Assembly: GCF_027923555.1 (NCBI RefSeq) | Contig: NZ_AP025523.1 | Coordinates: 2,670,484-2,734,483 of the forward strand | Direction: 5' to 3' | Origin: Vulcanimicrobium alpinum | GTDB taxonomy: Bacteria; Vulcanimicrobiota; Vulcanimicrobiia; Vulcanimicrobiales; Vulcanimicrobiaceae | DNA length: 64,000 bases | Shown here: positions 1 to 11,318 of the stretch, piece after piece | Layout of the letters: each line of letters starts with the position of its first letter | Numbering within the stretch: position 1 is the stretch's first letter | Translations under genes and position numbers: made by a program | Notes under the pieces: model-generated | Seen by the model: the letters and a program-made list of their open reading frames with translations, nothing else | Database searches by the model: none | Told to the model about the DNA's origin: nothing

Positions 1-17
1 CGCCGACCGTGAAGCCC

Positions 18-263
18 CTACGGTGGCAGCGCGCGGCCGTCGAAGGCGCCGATGCGTTCGCGCACGAATCCATCGCGCACGACGGAATAGATCGAACGGC
101 CGCGCGCGAGTTCCGCTGCGATGTAGGCCGCGATCTCACCGGACCGTTGCGCGCGTCCGCCGGGCGGGCTCGTCTCGACGCTGACGTCCGGCGGCGGATC
201 GCGCCAGCGGTCCGCCCATGCGTCGTGCAGGTCGTGAAGAGACCGCTCGTCGACGTTCATCAT
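18..263 (-). CDS. Small hypothetical protein, last gene of the DAB operon
   Basis: An 81-residue protein whose ATG overlaps the TGA of the PII-like gene (ATGA), so translation is probably coupled. Two Met codons are adjacent (263 and 260). It has an acidic N-terminal half, a Pro-rich linker ([10 protein letters not shown]) and a C-terminal helix-like part ([18 protein letters not shown]). No signal peptide, membrane segment or known motif is visible. The position behind dabB, dabA and the PII-like gene suggests an accessory role in inorganic-carbon uptake; that is inference. I do not recognise the family. Confidence 0.6.
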   Translation of the reverse strand: MMNVDERSLHDLHDAWADRWRDPPPDVSVETSPPGGRAQRSGEIAAYIAAELARGRSIYSVVRDGFVRERIGAFDGRALPP

Positions 264-568
264 GCCGGCACCGGCGCGAAGTAGGTCGCCCGGCTGACCG
301 CGACATCGCTCACCCACACGACACCGCTCTCGCGTTCGAGCATCGGAACGAGGCCGGCGAGCACGGCTTCGACGCGCTCGGCGTCGATCACCGTCACGAT
401 CATCGTGTGACCGGCAAGATCGTTGAACAGCACTTTACCCTCGTGAAAGCCATGGTGACCTCGGCCGGAAACGGGCGCGATCTGCGTGTAACCGCTGGCG
501 CGGCTATCCAGCAGATCGCGAACCGCCGGTACAACGTCGGACGGGACGACGATCTCGACTTTTTTCAT
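260..568 (-). CDS. PII-like signalling protein of the DAB operon
   Basis: A 102-residue protein starting at ATG 568 ([11 protein letters not shown]). The size, beta-alpha-beta start and the later [17 protein letters not shown] segment resemble the GlnB/PII ferredoxin-like fold, and PII-like proteins are known companions of DabA/DabB carbon-uptake operons. The T-loop region ([14 protein letters not shown]) differs from classical GlnB and lacks the uridylylated Tyr context, so it is unlikely to be a nitrogen-regulatory GlnB. It begins 5 bp after dabA and its stop overlaps the next small gene. The likely role is allosteric control of the transporter by a nucleotide or by bicarbonate status; this is inference from context. 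Confidence 0.7.
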   Translation of the reverse strand: MKKVEIVVPSDVVPAVRDLLDSRASGYTQIAPVSGRGHHGFHEGKVLFNDLAGHTMIVTVIDAERVEAVLAGLVPMLERESGVVWVSDVAVSRATYFAPVPA

Positions 569-573
569 CGGAG

Positions 574-3132
574 TCAGGCCGGCAGCGCGCATGCGTCCTC
601 CTTGGCCGGGATGAGTTCCCACCTGCCCGCTCCGGCGTATCGGCGGAAGCGGCCGTCGTCGGGGTCGACGGCGATCAAGCGCACCCAGCGGTTGTCGAAG
701 AGCCGTTGCAGCACACGTTGACGGGCAACGATCGCGTCGATGCGCGCGACGGGCGCGGCGACGACGGCGAGCAGGCGAAGCGGTTCGTGATAGGGGCGGT
801 CGCCGACGGCGACTGCTTGCAGCGGCAGGCCGGAACGCAGATCGCCGCCGTTGCCGAGCACGACGCCGAGTTCGCCGACGGGCTGCTGCAGCATCTTGTC
901 GCCGCTGCCCCAGCGCACCGGATCGACGCTTGCGAAGAAGTACTGCAGGTTGATCCACTGCGCGACGACGAGCGGCGCGGTGAGGATCTGCTCGAGCGCG
1001 ACGCCGTCGGGATCCGCCAACGGATCGTACGAGTGGAGGAAGCAGCGGCCGTCGAGATCGGCGTCACGCGTCAGTTCGCGTGGTCCGCAGACGAACGCCG
1101 CGTTGCGGGCGAGTCCCCATTCCGGCCTGACCTGCGCCCAATCGCCGGCGCGCTCGAGCGGATCGTCGGCGCCGAACGGCGAGCGCGGGAGCGTCGCCCG
1201 GCGACGCGTACGCGCGGCGGCTCCGGCGCGCTCGACATCCGCGATCGCCCGCACGAGCGCCGCGTGAAGCGCGGGATGCACATCCTCGACGACGACGTGC
1301 AGCCGGTCGCGCGTCGTGTCGTGCTCGGCGCCGATGAAGACCGTTTCGCCTGGAATCGCGATGCCGCGAGCCTGCAGTGCGAGTCGTACCGCCTCGCGAT
1401 TGAGGATCGCTGCGGCGACGCGCGCGTTGACGAGCCCGCGGTTGCCGCCGCATGCACCGCAATCGAGCGCCGCCGCGAACGCGTTGTTCACCGTTCCGCC
1501 GCCATGACCGCACAGGAAGACCAACGGCGCAAAGCTGCGAGTCAATCCCATCATACGCAACGCCGTCTCGGCGTAGAGCACCTGCTCTTCGTGGGGCAGA
1601 CCGAGTTCGCCGTCCCGGTCGACGGTGAGCGGCGCGGACGTCACCGCGGCACCTGATCGCTCGGGAACGAGCGTGCGCAGCAGAGCGCGCAGCGCGGCGA
1701 ACGGCCCCAGCATCTCGACGGCCGCAAACGCCGCGAAACCGTCCGCCGCGACGCTGCGGACCGCCGCTCCCATTGCGCGCGAAAGCGCGCGCGTTCGTCG
1801 CAGACGTCGCGCTTGGGGAGGCTGCGGACGTTCGATCACCGTGCGAACGGGCTTCACCAGCACGGGGGCCTGCACGGCATCGCAGACGTCTCCGAACGCA
1901 CGAAAGCGAATCGGCACGCCGTAGAATCCGGCGAAACCGAAGGTTGTGTAGCGTCCCCGGCCCGTCTGCTCGATCGCGCGCCGGAACGGTTCGGAACGCG
2001 CGTCGATGCAGAACGCAAACTGCGCGTCGGGAACCGAGGCATCGGCACGACGCGCGGTGGACAGCGATGCGAGCAGCGTTTTTTCGAAGATGCGCTCGCG
2101 CGCTTCCAGCCTCACGAGCGCTTGCGCCGTCGCGTCGAAACCGCGCACGATCCTCAGCGCGGCCGCCGCATCGTCCGGATGCAGCGCGTGCAGCTCGGAC
2201 GCGTCAACGGCAAGCGCCGCGACCAGCCCGGAGAGCAGCTGCTCGTCGTCCGCGCATTCGCCTCCCGTGCCGGTACGCACGAGAACCGCGTCGCGGACGG
2301 CGCTGTAGCGCGGTACCACGCCGTGCCGGTCGGCGCAGCGTTCGATCTCGCAGCGTTCATACCACACGCGGATCGCCAGCAATGCGACAAGATCGACGTT
2401 CCGCTCGCGACCGTCCGCGACGCGTTTGACCATCCCGGCCCATCCGGGCTGCTGCGCCAGATGACGCGCCAAGTATGCCGCCCACAGCCGCTCGGGCACA
2501 CCCAGCGCTTGCAGAGAGACGACGAGCAGATCGTCTGCGCGTTCGGGGAGCGCCCTGCGCGCGTGGGCGCCGCGACGCTCGTAGCGCGAGAGCGCTAGCC
2601 ATGCGGAATAGAACCCGCGTTCGCGATACGGCATTCCCCACGGCGCTGCGCCGTCGGCCAAATATGCGGCGAGCCAGCGCGCGACGCGTTCGCCGACGAA
2701 CATCGGAACGTCACCCCACCCGAGCGTGCGCGCCCAATCGCCCAGCGTCTCGCTCCACGTGAACGCCGCGACGCGTTCGCGTGCGAGCGCCGGCGGCGTC
2801 GCGAGACGACCGTCGAGCAGCGCGCGCCGTATCGCCGTCGCGTCGATCGTCCGCGAGCCGATGCGAATCTGCGCGTCGCCGTGGTCGCGGGCATGCTCCG
2901 CGAGCGCCGCATCGAGCGCTTCGTCGTCCGCCGCATCATCCGCCGTAGGGAGCACCGGCGCCCGAAAGAGCACCGCGGCATGCGACAGCGCATCCTCGAA
3001 ACGCCGGTTTTCGAATCCGGCGAGCGGATTGACCGCGACGAACGACGACAAGGGCCATGCCGGTGCGACGGTGCGCCCCGCGGCCGCCGCCGCCTCGCGC
3101 ACCGCGATCCGCTCGGCTTCACGCACGTTCAT
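574..3132 (-). CDS. dabA: DabA, zinc-dependent inorganic-carbon accumulation subunit (DUF2309)
   Basis: An 852-residue cytoplasmic partner of DabB. In characterised DAB complexes DabA is a beta-carbonic-anhydrase-like zinc protein that converts CO2 vectorially to bicarbonate using membrane energy. The family signatures are visible: WPLSSFVAVNPLAGF near residue 27, then FAFCIDARSEPFRR supplying Cys375 and Asp377, and FLCGHGGGTVNN with His543 followed by DCGACGG with Cys558. These match the four zinc/active-site positions. The ATG at 3132 overlaps the dabB stop (ATGA), so the pair is translationally coupled. The length is normal for the family and all key residues are present, so it should be functional. 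Confidence 0.93.
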   Translation of the reverse strand: MNVREAERIAVREAAAAAGRTVAPAWPLSSFVAVNPLAGFENRRFEDALSHAAVLFRAPVLPTADDAADDEALDAALAEHARDHGDAQIRIGSRTIDATAIRRALLDGRLATPPALARERVAAFTWSETLGDWARTLGWGDVPMFVGERVARWLAAYLADGAAPWGMPYRERGFYSAWLALSRYERRGAHARRALPERADDLLVVSLQALGVPERLWAAYLARHLAQQPGWAGMVKRVADGRERNVDLVALLAIRVWYERCEIERCADRHGVVPRYSAVRDAVLVRTGTGGECADDEQLLSGLVAALAVDASELHALHPDDAAAALRIVRGFDATAQALVRLEARERIFEKTLLASLSTARRADASVPDAQFAFCIDARSEPFRRAIEQTGRGRYTTFGFAGFYGVPIRFRAFGDVCDAVQAPVLVKPVRTVIERPQPPQARRLRRTRALSRAMGAAVRSVAADGFAAFAAVEMLGPFAALRALLRTLVPERSGAAVTSAPLTVDRDGELGLPHEEQVLYAETALRMMGLTRSFAPLVFLCGHGGGTVNNAFAAALDCGACGGNRGLVNARVAAAILNREAVRLALQARGIAIPGETVFIGAEHDTTRDRLHVVVEDVHPALHAALVRAIADVERAGAAARTRRRATLPRSPFGADDPLERAGDWAQVRPEWGLARNAAFVCGPRELTRDADLDGRCFLHSYDPLADPDGVALEQILTAPLVVAQWINLQYFFASVDPVRWGSGDKMLQQPVGELGVVLGNGGDLRSGLPLQAVAVGDRPYHEPLRLLAVVAAPVARIDAIVARQRVLQRLFDNRWVRLIAVDPDDGRFRRYAGAGRWELIPAKEDACALPA

Positions 3133-4574
3133 CGCGCGCCGCCCGCGATCGCGCGACCTTCGGTGAGCGCGAACACGTAGAGCCGGTCGCGCAAGGGACG
3201 CGCGAGCGCCGTGCGTACGCCGCTCGCACGCAGCAGTCCGCTCGCGACGGCCAGCGCTGCGACCAGCGGCGGCAGCACCGGAACGTCGACGTGCGGCAAG
3301 GCCGCGCCGAGCCATCGGTCGAGCGCCGTTGCGGCGAGCAGATACGCGCCGACGCCGCCGGCGACCGCGGCTGCGCCGGCGATTCGCGCGGGCAGGTCGA
3401 GCACGGTGTCGGCCATCGCACGCGCCGCGACGACGCCGGTCATCCATGCGAGCGCCGCGACGGCGCTGTGCGCGGGGAGCCGCAGCAGCTCCTCGTGCGC
3501 CGCGGCGAACGCAAACCCGACGCCTGCCGACGGCACCGCGAGCGCGAAGAACGCCGTCGCGACGGGAGCGCGACGTGCGCGGCGCAGACCGCGTTCGCGG
3601 GCGCGCCGCGATTCGACGACCGTTCCCGCGACGCCGAGGAACCGCGACGCTTTGTATCCGCCGTGCGCTGCGAGGTGCACCAGCGCGGCGGCAAAGGCGC
3701 CGCAGCCGCACTGCAGCGTCATCCAACCCATCTGCGCAACGGTCGACCAGCCGAGGCGGCGCTTCGCTTCCGGCCGCACCGCGCTCATCCACGCACCGTA
3801 GAGCGCGGTCAGGCCGCCGAGTACGCCGACGGCGACGAGCACGCCGGGGGCGGCAGCGACGAGCGGCGCGCACTTTGCGAACAGCACGCCCGCTCCGTTG
3901 ACGAGTCCCGCGTGCATGAACGCGGAGACGGGCGTCGGCGCTTCCATCGAATTCGGCAGCCACGCATGCAGCGGCAGAAGCACCGAGCGAGCCGCGCCCG
4001 CAGCGACGATCGCGCAGGCGATGACGACCGCGGGCGTGCCCGGCGCGATCGCCGTGCCGATCGCGTGCAGATCGAACGTCCCGTACGTGCGCCCGACGAC
4101 GACGAGGAGGACGATCCATGCCAGATCCCCGATCGCTTCGACGCGCGCGTGACGAAACGCCCACTGTCGCGCGGCGGCACCGGGCGCCACGGCAAGCAGC
4201 GCGCTCGTCGCGATGCCGGTGCCGATCCAGGCGAAGGCCAGCCAACGCAGATCCGACGCGACCGCGACGCCGAGCGCGCCGGCTGCCGCGAACAGCAGGG
4301 TCGCGAAAAAACGCCGGTACGGTGTCGTTCCGCCGTGGATCGCGCGGGTCGCGAATGCGGCGACGAGCGCGGCCAGCACGACGGCCGCGCCGCCGGCAAA
4401 GACCGCGATCCGGTCGCCGCCGAGCGCTGCCGCGATCGCCAGCGCCGACGCAGATCCGGCGAGGGCCAGCAGCGTCACGCGCGCGACCAAGGCGTCGCGC
4501 CGAATCGGCCCCAGCAGCACGAGGGCCGCCAAGGCGGGGGCGGCGGGGACGAGCGCGAAGGCCGCCGTTATCAC
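3129..4574 (-). CDS. dabB: DabB, NuoL-like membrane subunit of the DAB carbon pump
   Basis: A 481-residue, very hydrophobic protein with about a dozen membrane segments. It belongs to the proton-translocating NuoL/MrpA family: the signature LHAWLPNSMEAPTPVSAFMHAG is present near residue 202, including the Glu and His/Lys-type residues used for ion translocation. It pairs with DabA to energise CO2 hydration. It starts with GTG at 4574, only 27 bp from the divergent regulator, and overlaps dabA by 4 bp. It is the first gene of a four-gene leftward operon. Confidence 0.92.
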   Translation of the reverse strand: MITAAFALVPAAPALAALVLLGPIRRDALVARVTLLALAGSASALAIAAALGGDRIAVFAGGAAVVLAALVAAFATRAIHGGTTPYRRFFATLLFAAAGALGVAVASDLRWLAFAWIGTGIATSALLAVAPGAAARQWAFRHARVEAIGDLAWIVLLVVVGRTYGTFDLHAIGTAIAPGTPAVVIACAIVAAGAARSVLLPLHAWLPNSMEAPTPVSAFMHAGLVNGAGVLFAKCAPLVAAAPGVLVAVGVLGGLTALYGAWMSAVRPEAKRRLGWSTVAQMGWMTLQCGCGAFAAALVHLAAHGGYKASRFLGVAGTVVESRRARERGLRRARRAPVATAFFALAVPSAGVGFAFAAAHEELLRLPAHSAVAALAWMTGVVAARAMADTVLDLPARIAGAAAVAGGVGAYLLAATALDRWLGAALPHVDVPVLPPLVAALAVASGLLRASGVRTALARPLRDRLYVFALTEGRAIAGGAR

Positions 4575-4616
4575 GGAACAGCATTACATGAAATCATATT
4601 CGTGAAAAATATAACG
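4575..4616. promoter_or_regulatory. Divergent promoter/operator between dabB and its putative regulator
   Basis: This short gap is strikingly AT-rich against the surrounding GC-rich DNA. It contains an imperfect dyad at 4588-4603 and just upstream: CATGAA, six bases, then TTCGTG (five of six arm positions match). A dyad of this size suits a dimeric winged-helix regulator. Both divergent promoters must lie in or next to this gap, so one bound dimer could control both directions. The binding protein is inferred. Confidence 0.5.
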
Positions 4617-4934
4617 GTGAACTCTCCTTCAGTCAAGCCCGGCAGCCGCCACGCGTGGACGTTCTTCAGCAACCACGGTCACGTGCTGGTCGCGATCGCC
4701 AAGGACCCGGCCGCGCGGGTGCGCGACCTCGCCGATGCGGTCGGCATCACCGAGCGCGCCGTGCTGCAAATCCTGGTCGACCTCGAGACCGCCGGCGTGA
4801 TCGAGCGCCGGCGCGAGGGGCGCCGCACCAACTACGCGGTGAGCATGGACGTGCCGTTGCGGCATCCCCTCGAGCAGCATCGCACAGTGGGCGACATCGT
4901 CGGACTCGTTCGCGAGGACGCGCCGGGGCGTTAG
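4602..4934 (+). CDS. Winged-helix transcriptional regulator, divergent from dabB
   Basis: A 110-residue DNA-binding protein. It contains a clear MarR/ArsR-type winged helix: HGHVLVAIAKDPAARVRDLA (helices 1-2), GITERAVLQILVDLETAGVI (recognition helix) and RRREGRRTNYAV (wing). The GTG at 4602 gives this length; a second in-frame GTG at 4617 is also possible. It has no metal-binding Cys cluster and no extra ligand domain. The head-to-head position suggests it autoregulates and controls the DAB operon, perhaps in response to CO2 limitation. That role is inferred from position only. Confidence 0.75.
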   Translation: MKNITVNSPSVKPGSRHAWTFFSNHGHVLVAIAKDPAARVRDLADAVGITERAVLQILVDLETAGVIERRREGRRTNYAVSMDVPLRHPLEQHRTVGDIVGLVREDAPGR

Positions 4935-4939
4935 ACGGC

Positions 4940-6715
4940 CTAGGCAAAAACCAAGACGTCGTCCGCCGGCGGATCGGCGTACGCGTGCTCGACCGTAGCC
5001 GCACGCCGCTCGAGGACGCGGCGCTGATTCACCGAGCCTTTGTCGGTGAGTTCGCCGTCGGCCGGAGAGAGCGGCTCGGCGACCGTGACGGCGCGGCCGA
5101 CGCAGCACGACGATCCGCCGGCCGACGCGTTGTACGCCTCCAGCGCGCGCGCGATCGCGTCGTGCCGCGGCGCGCGCGCGAACAGGAGCGCGGCGATCGC
5201 GTCGCGATTCTCGCCCGCGACGACGACGTCGTCCACGAGTCCCGCGAGCGCGCCGAGCAGCGCGATGCGCACCGCGCCCGCGTCGACCCACGTCCCCGTC
5301 GTCAACTTGAAATTCTCCGCGAGCCTTCCGTCGAAGAGCAGGCCCAGCGCAGGATCGTCGTCGGCCGCGAAGCGCACCGCGTCGCCGGTGCGATAGAAGC
5401 CTTCTTCGTCGAACGCTGCCGCGGTCAGATCGTCGCGGCGCCAATAGCCCGGCGTGACCAGCGGGCCGCGCACGCGCACTTCGCGCTTGTGCTCGAACGG
5501 GACGAACAGCAGCTCCGTCCCCGGGCCCGGCAAGCCGATGTCGGCAGGATCGCGTAGCGGGTAGTGCACGGCCGTCGCCATCGGTGACGTCTCCGTAAGA
5601 CCCCAGGCGCCGGTGACCGCGACCTCGGCGCCGCCGTACCGGCGCGCCAGCGAACGCAGCGCCTCCCAGGTCGTGCGCGGCAGCCCTGCGGCCGCGTTTC
5701 CGATCAGCCGCAGCCGGGAGAAAAAGCGCCGTGCGAACGCGTCGTCGCGCTCGAGCGCGGCGACCAGGAGCGCGTGCCCGCGCGGGACGTTGAAGTACAC
5801 GGTCGGCGGGACGTCGCGCAACGTCTCGACCGAGCGATCGAAGTGCGCCGGCAGCGGCCGCCCGCGATCGATGTAGAGCGCGCCGCCGTGCTGCAACGCC
5901 ATGTTGAAGTTGTGGTTGCCGCCGAAGGTGTGATGCCACGGCAGCCAATCGACGAGCACGAGTTCATGATCGCCGAGCAGCGGCCACAGCTGCGCGAGAC
6001 TCTGCTGGTTCGAACAGAGCATCCGGTGCGTGTTGATCACGCCTTTCGGCTCGCCGGTCGATCCCGACGTGAACAGAATCTTCGCGACGTCGTCCGGGCC
6101 GACGCGCGCTTCCGCGGCATCCAGCGCCGGATCGACCTCGCCGCGCAGCAGTTCACCGAGCACGAGCGCATCGCCGCGGGGCGAAGATCCGCGGTCGATC
6201 ATCACCGCGATGTCGTCCCCCACGAGCGCGAGCGCATTCGCATACGCATCGCCGTCGGCGGCGAACACGAGCCGCGGCTGCAGCACGCCGAGGATGAACT
6301 GCAATCGCCGCAGATCACCGAACTGCGTCGAGTACGCCGGCGAAATCGGCGCCACGGGGATGCCCGCATCGAGCGCGGAGAGTGAAACGATCGCGTGCGC
6401 GATCGAATTCTCCGAGAGGATCGCGATCGGCGTTTCGCGCCCCAACCCCATCCGCAGCAGCGCCGACGCGAGGCGCCGCACCGCGTCGAGCATCGCGCCG
6501 TAGGTTATCGTGCGCCATTGGTCCCCATCGCGCTCGCCCAAGAAGACGCGCTCGCCGCGCTCCGCCGCCCCGCGGCGAAGCAGCGCCCCGACGTTGGGCG
6601 CATAGGGTTCGAGCGGCTGGACGTTCCACAGCCGCTCCGATCCGTCCGGCCGGCGTTCGCGGCGCACGTCGACCGGCGCGAAGAGCCGGGGCGCCCGGCG
6701 CTCTGAGGCATTCAT
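4940..6715 (-). CDS. Feruloyl-CoA synthase-like AMP-forming acyl-CoA ligase
   Basis: A 591-residue member of the ANL adenylating superfamily. The phosphate-binding loop is LFTSGSTGEPKGVINTH, and the family-typical WLPWHHTFGGNHNFN and LTDKGSVNQRRVLERR motifs are present, which resemble feruloyl-CoA synthases of the FerA/Fcs group more than fatty-acyl ligases. It would activate an aromatic or phenylpropenoid acid with ATP and CoA. The usual partner, enoyl-CoA hydratase/aldolase, is not nearby, so the true substrate is uncertain. It starts at ATG 6715 and ends 5 bp from the convergent regulator gene. Confidence 0.78.
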   Translation of the reverse strand: MNASERRAPRLFAPVDVRRERRPDGSERLWNVQPLEPYAPNVGALLRRGAAERGERVFLGERDGDQWRTITYGAMLDAVRRLASALLRMGLGRETPIAILSENSIAHAIVSLSALDAGIPVAPISPAYSTQFGDLRRLQFILGVLQPRLVFAADGDAYANALALVGDDIAVMIDRGSSPRGDALVLGELLRGEVDPALDAAEARVGPDDVAKILFTSGSTGEPKGVINTHRMLCSNQQSLAQLWPLLGDHELVLVDWLPWHHTFGGNHNFNMALQHGGALYIDRGRPLPAHFDRSVETLRDVPPTVYFNVPRGHALLVAALERDDAFARRFFSRLRLIGNAAAGLPRTTWEALRSLARRYGGAEVAVTGAWGLTETSPMATAVHYPLRDPADIGLPGPGTELLFVPFEHKREVRVRGPLVTPGYWRRDDLTAAAFDEEGFYRTGDAVRFAADDDPALGLLFDGRLAENFKLTTGTWVDAGAVRIALLGALAGLVDDVVVAGENRDAIAALLFARAPRHDAIARALEAYNASAGGSSCCVGRAVTVAEPLSPADGELTDKGSVNQRRVLERRAATVEHAYADPPADDVLVFA

Positions 6716-6761
6716 GCGAACGCTCGGATTCGCCGCCGCCCGGCGCGATGCCGGTGCGCCT

Positions 6762-7388
6762 CTACGTGCCGAAAAGCGAGTCCGCGACCGCCGTGTTCAC
6801 CGTGTAGTCGCCGTAGTTGAACACGGCGTGGACGTGATATCCGCTCGTCGCGAGATCGACCTGCGTGCGCTTGGGGAGCTCGTACGCGCCCACCGTTTGC
6901 TCGTCGATCGTCATCGCGATCGCAACGCCGTCACGCGTGTACCACGTCCCTTGCAGCGGCGCTCGCGGGTCGGCGGGGACGTCGAGCGCGAGGCGCGCGA
7001 TGTCGCCGGCATGTTTCGGCGTCCCCTCGATGTGCGTCGTCCCGGGGCCGCCGCCGGCGACGCGCAAGTTGTAGCGTTCGGTCCACGTCAGCGGCGTGCC
7101 GATCTCGCCGAAGAGCCGGCGGTACTGTTCGGGGACGCTGCGGATCTCGAGCGCCAAGCGCCCCGGCCGCTTGAAATACTGCATCCCGTTCAAGCCGAAG
7201 CGCAGGCCGATCAGTTTGCGCAGGCGGACGTCGAGGTGCACCGGGACGGCGTAGGACGCGATCGGCGCATCGCACGCAACGTACCGGGAGAGCACGTCGC
7301 GGGCACTCGGCGGCTCAGCCGCGGCGCCGGAGGCGGCGGCCAGCAACAACGCCGGAACGGCCCACCGCCGCGCGAGTGCTGACGACAT
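6762..7388 (-). CDS. Exported LolA/DUF1571-like hypothetical protein
   Basis: A 208-residue protein with a signal peptide (basic start, then VPALLLAAASGAAAEP with an AxA cleavage site). The mature part has alternating beta-strand-like segments and resembles the LolA-type open barrel used to bind lipids, but I see no diagnostic motif. It lies 21 bp downstream of hom on the same strand and could be co-transcribed with it. Function is unknown. Confidence 0.6.
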   Translation of the reverse strand: MSSALARRWAVPALLLAAASGAAAEPPSARDVLSRYVACDAPIASYAVPVHLDVRLRKLIGLRFGLNGMQYFKRPGRLALEIRSVPEQYRRLFGEIGTPLTWTERYNLRVAGGGPGTTHIEGTPKHAGDIARLALDVPADPRAPLQGTWYTRDGVAIAMTIDEQTVGAYELPKRTQVDLATSGYHVHAVFNYGDYTVNTAVADSLFGT

Positions 7389-7409
7389 ATCGGATTTTGA
7401 GTGTTCCCA

Positions 7410-8555
7410 CTACGCGGCCGCCCACACCGGAATCGCCGAACGCACCCCGTCCCGCACGCGCTCGAACGCCGGCAGCCGGAGCGGCACCGTCTGGAGATCG
7501 GGGCCGGCATGCGCGGGGACATGGCGCTCGCGCGATTCGAGCGCCGCGACGACGTCGGCGACCACGGCGGAGGCCGTCGGGTCGCCGCCCGCCCCGGTTC
7601 CCGCGAAGAGCAGCTCGCCGCAGCCGGCACCGACGACCCGGACGACGTTCTCAGCGCCGCGCGGGCGTGCGAACGGGTGGTCGGCCGGGACGTACGCGGG
7701 CGTCACGCCCGCCTCGACGACCAGCGCACGGTCGCCCTCAGCCGCCGGCGGTTCCTCCACCCGGCGCGCCACAGCGAGCAGTTTGAGCCGCCAGCCCCGC
7801 TCCGCGCCCGCCCGCACGTCCTCGGCGGTCAAAGCGCCGATACCGCGGCGAGCGATGCGTCCCGAGACCGACGGACGATGAAACGCCAGCCCGGCGAGGA
7901 TCGCGAGCTTGTGCGCCGCGTCGTGCCCGTCGACGTCGGCGCGCGGATCCGTCTCGGCGTAGCCGAGCCGCTGCGCCTCCGCGAGCGCCTCGTCGTAGCC
8001 GGCGCCGTCGCTCATCGCGTCGAGGATGAAGTTGGTCGTCCCGTTCACGACGCCGCCGATCTCGAGCACGTCCTCGTTCGCGAGCGAACCGGCCATCGCG
8101 CGCACGATCGGGATCGCGCCGCCGACCGCGGCTTCGTAGCGCAGCGACGCGCCGGTGCGGGCGGCGAACGCAGCGAGCCACGGCCCCTCCGTCGCGATCA
8201 GGTCTTTGTTCGCGGTGACGACGTCTTTGCCGCGCGCGATCGCCCGCAGCACCAGTTCGCGCGCGAGGCCGACGCCGCCGATGCACTCCACCACGACGCG
8301 CACCGCCGGATCGTCGACCACCTCGAACGGATCGCTCTCGAAATCGGCCCATTCGACCGCGCGCGGCTTGTGCGGATCGCGCACCGCGATCGCGCGGACC
8401 AGCTGCGGATGCAGCGCGAGCAGACGCCGCGCGACGCTCGCGCCGACGGTCCCGCAACCGAGGAGCCCGATACCGTCGACGCGCGTCGTCGCGGTGCCGG
8501 CCGTCGCAATCGACGGGGCATCGGACGGAGACGGAACGCCGGAGAGGGTCAGCAC
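7410..8555 (-). CDS. hom: Homoserine dehydrogenase
   Basis: Makes homoserine from aspartate semialdehyde, the branch point to threonine and methionine. It contains the NAD(P)-binding GIGLLGCGTVGASVARRLL, VTANKDLIA, YEAAVGGAIPIVRAM, GGVVNGTTNFILDAM and the active-site segment LGYAETDPRADVDGHDAAHK. At about 381 residues it is the short form without a C-terminal ACT domain, so direct threonine feedback may be missing; the Thr leader upstream could replace it. GTG 8555 is preceded at ideal spacing by GGAGG, which favours it over the ATG at 8567 that has no ribosome-binding site. Confidence 0.92.
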   Translation of the reverse strand: MLTLSGVPSPSDAPSIATAGTATTRVDGIGLLGCGTVGASVARRLLALHPQLVRAIAVRDPHKPRAVEWADFESDPFEVVDDPAVRVVVECIGGVGLARELVLRAIARGKDVVTANKDLIATEGPWLAAFAARTGASLRYEAAVGGAIPIVRAMAGSLANEDVLEIGGVVNGTTNFILDAMSDGAGYDEALAEAQRLGYAETDPRADVDGHDAAHKLAILAGLAFHRPSVSGRIARRGIGALTAEDVRAGAERGWRLKLLAVARRVEEPPAAEGDRALVVEAGVTPAYVPADHPFARPRGAENVVRVVGAGCGELLFAGTGAGGDPTASAVVADVVAALESRERHVPAHAGPDLQTVPLRLPAFERVRDGVRSAIPVWAAA

Positions 8556-8591
8556 GGAATCCTCCATGATCGCAGCAGCATCAGAGAAACG

Positions 8592-8618
8592 AAAAAGCCC
8601 CCGCCGTGAGGCGAGGGC
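8592..8618 (-). terminator. Threonine attenuator terminator upstream of hom
   Basis: On the minus strand GCCCTCGCC, loop TCAC and GGCGGGGGC form a nine-pair stem (one G-U) followed at once by TTTTT, a standard intrinsic terminator. The 5' arm is perfectly complementary (9/9) to GGCGAGGGC at 8679-8671, inside the leader peptide just after the Thr codons. Ribosome stalling on Thr codons would leave that segment free to form an antiterminator and allow transcription into hom. Normal translation would let the terminator fold. Confidence 0.85.
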
Positions 8619-8646
8619 CGTATCTGTCGTTCGTGAGCGGTGTGGT

Positions 8647-8705
8647 TTACGCCGACGTCGATCCAGACCCGCCCTCGCCGAGGGTAGTCGTCATCGTGGT
8701 CGTAA

Positions 8706-8724
<19 letters not shown>
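8647..8724 (-). CDS. Threonine leader peptide (thrL-like) controlling hom
   Basis: A 25-residue peptide from ATG 8724 to TAA 8647 containing ITTTMTTTL: six of seven consecutive residues around one Met are Thr, after one Ile. The same logic is known from the enterobacterial thr leader (Thr/Ile-rich). It starts inside the last 19 bp of metX and ends 91 bp before the hom start. Immediately after the Thr run, the codons for Gly-Glu-Gly form the antiterminator strand. It is regulatory; the peptide itself need not have a function. Confidence 0.85.
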
Positions 8725-11285
<2,561 letters not shown>

Positions 11286-11318
11286 GCGCCGGACCTTACC
11301 ACGCGCCCGCGCCCGGCG

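Noticed and set aside
574-4584. Single giant DabA protein of over 1300 residues
   Set aside because: The upstream part is an Arg-rich shadow of dabB; the DabA start at 3132 with the ATGA overlap and family N-terminus is clear.
3057-4601. Long plus-strand open frame antisense to dabB
   Set aside because: It is Arg-rich low-complexity translation of GC-rich antisense DNA; only its last 110 codons (from 4602) encode a real winged-helix protein.
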